A stretch of DNA of 64,000 bases, taken from NCBI GenBank assembly GCA_030549205.1, contig JAUKTV010000002.1:2976001-3040000 (forward strand), in the 5' to 3' direction. Shown here piece after piece: positions 56,814 to 64,000 of this stretch (its first letter is position 1; every line of letters starts with the position of its first letter). The position numbers and the translations under genes are program-made. Source of the DNA: Apiosordaria backusii. Its lineage: Eukaryota > Ascomycota > Sordariomycetes > Sordariales > Lasiosphaeriaceae. The notes beneath the pieces are model-generated. The model had not been told where the DNA came from. It saw nothing but the letters and a program-made list of their open reading frames with translations, and searched no databases.

Positions 56814-59104
56814 ATGTCGGGAGCCATGAGCAAGCGCCAGGCGGCGCGCAACGAGAAAGTCTTGCAGGAGCTTGTTCAGACCGTTCCTGGAAACAACTTT
56901 TGCGCCGATTGTTCAGCCCGGAATCCATGTAATTGGCCTTCCTTTTCTTCTGATTACCTGTATACATTGGGCTAACCACGCGCTCTCTCTCTGTAGCTTG
57001 GGCATCATGGAGTGTACGTCAGGACCGAATTGGGCTCGCCCACCTTCCCACGCGACCCTCTGTAACACCACCCGCGACGATGGCATTGTACTGACAACCA
57101 TGGGCTAGTTGGGCATCTTTTTATGCATGCGATGCGCTACCCTGCACCGCAAGATGGGGACACACGTGTCCAAGGTCAAGTCGCTAAGCATGGACAGTTG
57201 GACCAACGAACAACTCGATGTAGGCCAAGCTATGATAGCTCCCCAGGTTCCCCCCGCCCCTTCGTGCCGAGCTAATATCCTGTTTAGAACATGAAGAAGG
57301 TCGGCAATGTAGTTTCGAACAAGCTGTACAACCCCGACAACAAGAAGCCTTCTATCCCCGTCGACGTTGAAGAGGCCGACAGCGTGATGGAGCGATATAT
57401 CCGCTCAAAGTACATGAATCGTGCGTTGGCCGCGACCAAGAAACATCACACCGGCAGCAGTGAAGATACCCCTCCCCCGCTCCCACCCAAGACCCCGAGC
57501 CGATTCGGTCTGCGTTCTGCCTCCTCGATATTCCCGCTAGGGTCTAAGAAGAAGTCGAGTCCCGGCCCCGAGCCGACAAGTCCTCGCGATGACCGGTCTC
57601 ACCCTCCGTTACGAAACAAGGGTTCCGCAGTGTTTGGGGCGACCTTTTCGGCTGAACCGGAGAAGGCGGATGATACGGAGCAAAAGTTGGCCAAGCTCCG
57701 GGATATGGGCTTTGCGGACGAAAGCAGGAATACCATGGTATTGAAAGGGGTGGGTGGAAATCTGGAGAAAGCAATCGAGGCTCTGGTACGGTTAGGGGAG
57801 GGGAGTGGGAGAGCACCTGGCCTGTTACAGCCAGTAAGGACATCATCGATGCCATTGAGTAGGAATTTGACGACAGGGACACCAACTTCGGCACGGCCGA
57901 TCAGCCCAGCAAGTACCAATCCGTTCGATATGCTCGACACGCCGCCACCACCACAGCCTCTTTCTTCACAATCAACAGGAACTCTGCAGAACAAGAATCC
58001 TTATCTGTCGACAAATCCGTTTGGTGCTCCTCAGCAGAGTCAGCCGGCACCGTCAGCTTTCGATTTGGCCTTTCAGAACTTGTCCCTTGCTCCTCCTTCG
58101 CAACCGCTATTCCCGAACCACACAGGTGGACTTATTCCACAACAACAGCAGCAGCAACAGGCACAGCAGCCCCAGTCAATTTATCAACAGCAACCGATGA
58201 CGGCTCCACTTGGAGGACCCTTTACCGGTCAGGTATCGCCGGCTGGGCAGCCTTATAGTTCAGTAGGAACTTATGGTAGTCAGACATATCCTCAGCCCCA
58301 ATCTCTGCAGCCTCAGACGACCGGCTATAACCCCTTTTTCCAGAACCAGCAGTCCCTACAGCAGCCATTGTCTGTCAACACTACTGGATTCAATGGTAAC
58401 TATGGCAACAACCCCTTTACGAAGTCACCTACGCGTCTTCAGTCGCCAATGCTCAGCCAGATCCCAGAGCAGACACAGCAAAATTTCTACGCAGCCCAAC
58501 CTCAGCAACAATTGCAGCAGACAAATCCTTTTTTCTCTCAGTCTAGCTCTCTGCAACAACCGCAGCAGCAGCAGCAGCAGCAGTATGGGCAGCTCTCTCC
58601 GTTATTGCAAGCACCCCAGCAAATACCACAACAAATGGGCCTCTCCCCCCAAATGACAGGTTACTACCCCCACACCAACCACAACAACAACAACAACCAC
58701 AATATCAGCAGCAGCAAATGCCTGTTCAACAGCAACGACCAGACAAAGCCTCCATCCTGGCTCTCTACGGTCAACAACCTCAAGTAGCACCAAGCCCATT
58801 TGGAGCTACGCAAGACATAGCGCAGGCAACCCCAGTTCAAACGCCCAACTCACTTTATCCTCCCTCACAACAACCCCAGCAACAGCAGCAACAGGCAGCT
58901 CCCACGCCCGTTAGTCCCGCGGCGACGGGGAGCAAGAACCCATTTGCGATGAGCATGGGCGGCGCGGCACCAGCTGCTGTCCCTCAGCAAGAGCCAAAGA
59001 TGCATAATGTGAGCAGGGAGAGCATGATGGCTGTTGGGTTGGAGTGGACTAATGGGCGGCATAGCCCGGATGCGTTTTCGGGACTGAGTGCAAGGGGGCG
59101 CTAA
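56814..59104 (+). CDS. ArfGAP protein with UBA domain and Q-rich tail (Gts1/Ucp3-like); one apparent frameshift
   Basis: Exons are 56814-56928, 56997-57013 (17 nt), 57109-57219 and 57288-59104. The ArfGAP zinc finger is split over three exons: FCADC, SARNPSWASWSLGIFL, CMRC (CX2CX16CX2C), followed by HRKMGTHVSKVKS with the arginine finger. A UBA domain (KLAKLRDMGFADESRNTMVL, GVGGNLEKAIEALVRLGEG) comes at about residue 210-255. Then there are some 400 Pro/Gln-rich residues with NPFG/NPFF motifs (possible EH-domain ligands). It likely activates GTP hydrolysis by Arf in vesicle traffic. Near 58666-58676 the frame breaks: the long frame ends at 58787, while the conserved-looking tail (RPDKASILALYG, GRHSPDAFSGLSARGR) runs in another frame to 59104. 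One C added to the run CCCCC at 58669-58673 restores 686 residues. Confidence 0.87.
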
Positions 59105-61374
59105 TTTTGCTTTTATCGTGGCTATGGATAAAACGAGGAGAGGGATTGAGGTTTTTAGGGTGTTCTTTGTATATAGTAGGAATAGGTACCACATTTTGCT
59201 GGATGGGACCAAGAAGCATGGAAAGGTGGGGAAGTTTGTATGATATATCAAGAGGGGAGGAGACATGGCATTAAGCATAGCTGAGTACATATGGGGAAAG
59301 ATGGGAGCGATGCGATGAGGGATGGATATCAAAGTATGGGGATTTTTACTGTAATGGGATACACTGAGATGTTTTTGGATTGGAGAGCATATCTACGTCA
59401 CATTGTCCCTTGTGCTTGGTGAGGCTGAGATCATTGAACAAGCATCCCCAGCGTTTCGATTCGTGTCGCCTTATCCAAGACAATGGAAGATTTAGTAATC
59501 ACAAAATAATCGTCATGATGTAGAAAATCTATGCCGTGTACTGTGTAGAATGTAGCCAAGGGAGCGAGTAAGAATAAAAACTAATATAACATTTGAAGAT
59601 CCTGCCGTGTTTGATGACTTGAGCTTCGATGTCCAATCATCATGTTACTTATGGCAGCCAAGACAGCAGCACACCCAGCCAGCAACACTTGGAAAAGCCA
59701 GGCAGCGGCGCAGAAAATAACCGCTTTTCTGACCACCCCAAAGAAACGGGTAATACAGCAGTTCCCCGAATCCTCATCCCACACAAGACAGCGGCTCTTT
59801 CTTCAACAAATCACACCACCCATCATCATCATCCCCCCCAGTTGTTTCAACGTATCAGTGGAGGTGGCTGAGGCGCTGTTCATTCTTTTACGATGGATAA
59901 TACTGTTCCGCTTCATGCAAGCCCAGAATATGTATGTATGCTCAGCCGCTCCTCAGCCTTACAATTTTCATATCCCGAACAACCACCCTTCCTTTCTTTC
60001 GTTCCTCCCCAACCAGAACCAGAACCAGAACCAAAACCCCCCCCAATCATGACACCCATCTTGATTTACTGCTTGTCAAAGAGGAGAAACAATTGACGCT
60101 AGCAAACCAAGCGTGCCCCAAATCCTCTAAGGTAAACCTCACCGGGTGTGCGTGTAAGGTATCTACCACAACCCCCCCCACCCCCCCCCCCGATCCCCTT
60201 TCCCAACCTATAATCCTTCTTCTCTTGCTACCTATCAGCTACCATCTCACAAGGTTATCACTGGGTACCTAGATGGGATGCATCCCGTGTACCTACCAAT
60301 GTTGCACTGAATCGGCCCTCCCAAGCCGCCAGCCACAACTTGCCTTGTCTGCACAGAAAAGTGTCCAATCAACTCCACTGCTCTTTTCATTCAAAAGAGT
60401 CCCCGTCCGCTTCCGAGAAATGCTAAAACTTGGTAGTTACATCAGATTTGCTATCACATCCCCTCCGGATTCTTCCCGTGCAATGAGATTTAAACATGTA
60501 CTGCTGTGTGTCCTCGTAAGCCTGTAGCTAGGCGTCCGTACGGTTGTGCAGTCGAATTATACAGTCGAATTTCGTGTACTCTCCTTCTGGTTCGCATGAG
60601 GCTCAACATAACCTTAGCTTCCTATCCGTCCCATAGCTCGAATAACCACTGCTTAGATTATGCAAGCACAGACTAGGAAACTGGGAAGGCAATAAGCGAA
60701 CCAAGTGAACTGCATGGTTCTTCCCCCTCCTATTCCTCTCCCGTCCCACTCCCCCTCCCCTTCCCCCCAAAAAGGTTCCCCGCCAAATCTGCATGTTGGC
60801 TCTCTAGAAAAGAAACGCTGCTTCTGGAGGTGGGTGGCTGACAGGATAGAAGAATCCCACACCAATCGATGACTTGTAACCGTCTCTCCCAATAACACTG
60901 CAGCGCCCACTCAACATTGTGGAACAGCGGGAACTGGAACACCACCTTGACTAGTAGCTTACAAGAACCCCCCCCCTGTCCTTCAGCACCTTGCACCACC
61001 TTCCCACCTTGAGAATGCTGCAGACGGACGGCACAGCGCGCCTTCATGGCAGCCTCAAAGACTGAATATATAACCCCATATTTTACCTCGTAGCCTCGTC
61101 CTCAACAAGTTCTCTTTGCTCCCCGTCAATTTTTTCTTTGAGGTTTGTCGTTCATCTGCTCACTCCCACGACGACTTGGCGAGGGCGAGTGAGGCAGGCT
61201 TCTTGGTCCCGCTTGATTCAACTCGCTCCGGTCCGGCAAAGCCCTTTTCTTCCCACATAATTATTTCATTTTCCTTGCTCTATGTTCCTGAGTTCAAAAA
61301 GAAAAGAAACAAGCCAGCAAGTAGACAACAGACGAAACAACCAAGCCAGCAGGTGAACAGCAGAACAAACAACC
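59105..61374. other. Intergenic between ArfGAP and calpain
   Basis: About 2.3 kb. There is no gene supported. Visible: an AGAACC-type hexanucleotide repeat near 60012-60036, C runs at 60169-60191, and a pyrimidine-rich leader before the calpain start. Confidence 0.5.
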
Positions 61375-64000
61375 ATGTCCCTCCGAGGACCCCCCGAGCA
61401 GCCCTACGGCGGCAGATCGATAATCTACCCTGCCCGCTTTGGGGCAACCCCCGGTGTCTCCCACAGGACCAACCATCGTAGCCGTGGCTACGGTCCGCAG
61501 CAAAAGGTCGACGAGTTCTGGGAAAGATTCACCAGTGACAATCCCGGAAAAGGTATGCTTCTCTTGATTCTTCATATCCCACACCCTTCAGAAGATCCAG
61601 CCCACGGTCTATCCCGAGCTGTGCACGCCCTGGACAAAAAAACTGGCACCGCTACCTACACAACCTACCACATTCACTACCATTTTCAAGGCCTGTCAAT
61701 TATTTTTTAAGGTCTATTGACTATCTTTAAAGGTCTATTGATTATCTTTAATGGTCTACTGACTATCTTCAAAAGCCTACCGGCTATCTTTCGAGGCCTA
61801 GTGGCTATCTTGTGTGGTCTATTAACTGTGTTTTGATGTCTATGGAAGACTTGCAGTACCGGTTTTTTTGTCCACCGCGTGCTGTGGTACCTCAAACTTT
61901 GTACAACCATCCACTGACTACCACCACAGTAACAAGCATCATTCCCAAGAATGAATACGCGGAAAAACTAGCCAAACGCACCGCTGCCAAAGACCTCGCC
62001 AACGGTGGCGGCGGCGGCAAGGCGACAAGCACCTCGTACGAAGAGGCAGCGGCACTTTGTCGAGCCAAGGTCGAGAAGATTGTCAAAGAGTGCAGGAGGG
62101 TCAACCAGAAGTATCGAGACCCGCACTTTGACTTGGAGTGGGACCTCAAAACGGGGACGAGAGATTGTCTGGAGAGTTTGAGCAATAACAAGGACGATTA
62201 TTCAGACTACAGCAGCGACGAAGACGAGCCTAGGCCGCCGGGACCGCCGGGACCGCCAGGACCGCCAGGACCACCGGGTCCGCCCCGCCGCTGGAATCCA
62301 AGGGGGCGGCAACGGGAGGGGAAGTCGAGGAAGAAGACCAGGAAGAATAAGGTCGATGGTGAAAAGGAGGTGGAGAGCGATATTGATTCAGCTGACGAGA
62401 GCGATCATGTGCGTGGAGCTCAGACCTGGTACCAGAAAGGTAGCCGAAAGAAGGCTGCCGAGGTGAGAGCTGAGTCCCCCGGCCCGAAGCTCTGTCCTCG
62501 CTCTGTCAAGAGGGTAGGAGACATCTTTGAAGACCCAAAGTTCTTCATCAAGGGGCCTACAGCAGACGATGTTCGCCAGGGGCGGGATGGTGACTGTTGG
62601 CTTCTTGCAGCCATCTGCACTCTAAGCAATAAACCCGGCTTGATCGAGCGTGTTTGTGTCGCCCGTGATGAGAATGTAGGTGTATATGGTTTCGTCTTCA
62701 ACCGTGATGGCGAGTGGTTTAGTGAGATTATCGACGACAAGGTTAGTTTTTCCCCTAGCAGTTGACATGGTTCATATGGCTGACGACACTTCCAGCTGTA
62801 CTTGATCAAGCAGGACTACGATGAACTCGTCGTAGATGGCTTGATCAATGTGGAGCGCCGACTGTGGGATGACATTGAGAACCGCGCCGATCCTGAAGAG
62901 ATCTTTCGGAGGACATACCAGTCGGGTAGTGGCGCTTTGTATTTTGCCCAGTGCGAGAATCCGAACGAGACCTGGCTCCCGCTGCTGGAAAAGGCATACG
63001 CAAAGGCTCATGGTGATTATCAAGCCATCGACGGCGGTTTCACAGCTGAGGGTATCGAGGATCTGACAGGCGGTGTGACTTCCGAGCTGCACGCCACCGA
63101 TATCCTCGACAAGGATGCCTTTTGGAACAATGAGCTGATGAAAGTCAATCAGGACTTTTTGTTCGGGTGTTCGACTGGGCATATGGCGCGTGGCTACGGG
63201 AGCAGGAGGGGCATTGTTGAGAGGCACGCCTACTCTGTCATGAGAGCTGTTGAGGTTGATGGCGTGCGTCTGGTGATGTTGAAGAACCCATGGGGCAAGG
63301 GAGAGTGGAGAGGTGCTTGGAGCGATGGCTCCAAGGAATGGACCCCTGAGTGGCTGACCAAGCTGAATCACAAGTTTGGCGACGATGGCTCGTTTTGGAT
63401 GTCGTACAAGGATCTTCTGCGTAAGTATCAGAGATTCGAACGTACGAGACTCTTTGGGCCCGACTGGAAGATTGCCTCGATCTGGACCATGCTCGACGTA
63501 CCGTGGGCGCCTCAGTACCACCACACCAAGTTCGCCATTACTCTGGAGAGATCGGGGCCAGTCGTCATTGTTCTCGCGCAGCTCGATGAACGCTATTTCC
63601 GTGGCCTGGAGGGCCGGTATGAGTTCTTGCTTGGATTCCGTGTCCACAAGGCTGGCGAAGAGGACTACATCGTTCGATGTCAGGCTTCGGGCCGCGGTAT
63701 GACCAGGTCTATCAGTGTAGAGCTGGATCTTGAGGCAGGCGAGTACACTGCCTTGGTCCTGATAGATTCGGACAAGTATGACAATTTGATGGAGCCTGAA
63801 GAGGTGCTGCGCAAGAATGCCACAACACGCCGCGATAAGCTGCTCCGAATCGGTCTATCCTACGATCTGGCACACAGTAAAGCCAAAATCGCAGAGACCG
63901 AGGAAGAAAAGGCCGCACGTAAGGCCTACAAGAAACGTCAGAATGAGAAGCATCGTGAGGCGGTCCGGAAGAACGAGCTTAACTTCCAGAAGAAGATTCA
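61375..64000 (+). CDS. Calpain-family (C2) cysteine protease, 3' end beyond window
   Basis: Exons are 61375-61552, 61930-62741 and 62796 onward, open to the window end. An N-terminal helical region (AALCRAKVEKIVKECRRVNQ, KYRDPHFDLEWDLKTGTRD) precedes an acidic linker and a collagen-like run of five PGP units. The catalytic domain follows: Cys in QGRDGDCWLLAAICTL (about residue 281), His in GIVERHAYSVMRAVEVDG (about 473), Asn in LVMLKNPWGKGEWRGAW (about 493); all three catalytic residues are present. A calpain-type beta-sandwich (SGPVVIVLAQLDERYFRG) and a Lys/Glu-rich coiled coil come after. It lacks the layout of the pH-signalling calpain PalB/Rim13 as far as seen. Intron 1 is long (377 nt) and carries a minisatellite. 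Substrates are unknown. Confidence 0.88.
61690..61857. repeat. 21-bp minisatellite, about eight units, inside calpain intron 1
   Basis: Units begin at 61690, 61711, 61732, 61753, 61774, 61795, 61816 and 61837, all exactly 21 bases apart, with consensus GGTCTATTGACTATCTTTAA plus one base. The units at 61711 and 61732 are nearly identical and outer ones drift. All lie between the donor at 61553 and the acceptor at 61929. Confidence 0.92.

Noticed and set aside
61707..61910. Minus-strand ORF with RPLKIVN heptad repeats
   Set aside because: It is the reverse translation of the 21-bp intronic minisatellite; the 7-residue period follows from 21 bases.

Overview
The window is nuclear DNA from a filamentous ascomycete, most likely a Sordariomycete close to Sordariales. 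The signs are short phase-preserving introns (about 50-120 nt, GTRNGT donors, CTRAC branch sites, YAG acceptors), long untranslated or intergenic stretches, and recognisable fungal families: Zn2Cys6 regulator, TauD-type xanthine dioxygenase, FSH1 hydrolase, CIA84 PPR protein, Fta4 kinetochore subunit and a LaeA-like methyltransferase. No prokaryotic gene, CRISPR array, rRNA or convincing tRNA was seen.

Layout. 1-22.6 kb is gene-poor: the 3' end of an unidentified gene, a secreted or anchored beta-propeller lactonase-like protein (5.9-7.6 kb) and a Zn2Cys6 transcription factor (14.0-16.2 kb), separated by 5-6 kb stretches holding only low-complexity DNA and one palindrome-bearing tandem repeat (18.4 kb). 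From 22.6 kb the density rises: an RBR-type E3 ligase, xanthine dioxygenase convergent with an FSH1 hydrolase, then a minus-strand run (Arg/Ser repeat protein, damaged tyrosine phosphatase, large MFS transporter, acidic disordered ORF, IMP3). IMP3 is divergent from mitoribosomal bS18m; CIA84 is divergent from an orphan membrane protein; a DUF2462 small protein is convergent with a PLP decarboxylase. On the right are a LaeA-like methyltransferase, Fta4, an ArfGAP-UBA-polyQ protein and a calpain that runs off the window.

Functional themes are mostly housekeeping: ribosome biogenesis (IMP3, DUF2462), mitochondrial translation and complex I assembly (bS18m, CIA84), kinetochore, vesicle traffic, ubiquitin and purine salvage. 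The xanthine dioxygenase promoter carries two AGATAAG sites, a UaY-like site and a large imperfect hairpin.

The main oddity is that several conserved genes are broken by single missing bases, each repaired by one extra G or C in a G/C tract (RBR ligase, xanthine dioxygenase twice, methyltransferase, ArfGAP). This looks like homopolymer undercalling in the assembly. Two or three in-frame TAG codons (MFS transporter, phosphatase, perhaps the ORF upstream of the transporter) are not explained that way and deserve separate checking. No clearly new multi-gene system was found.
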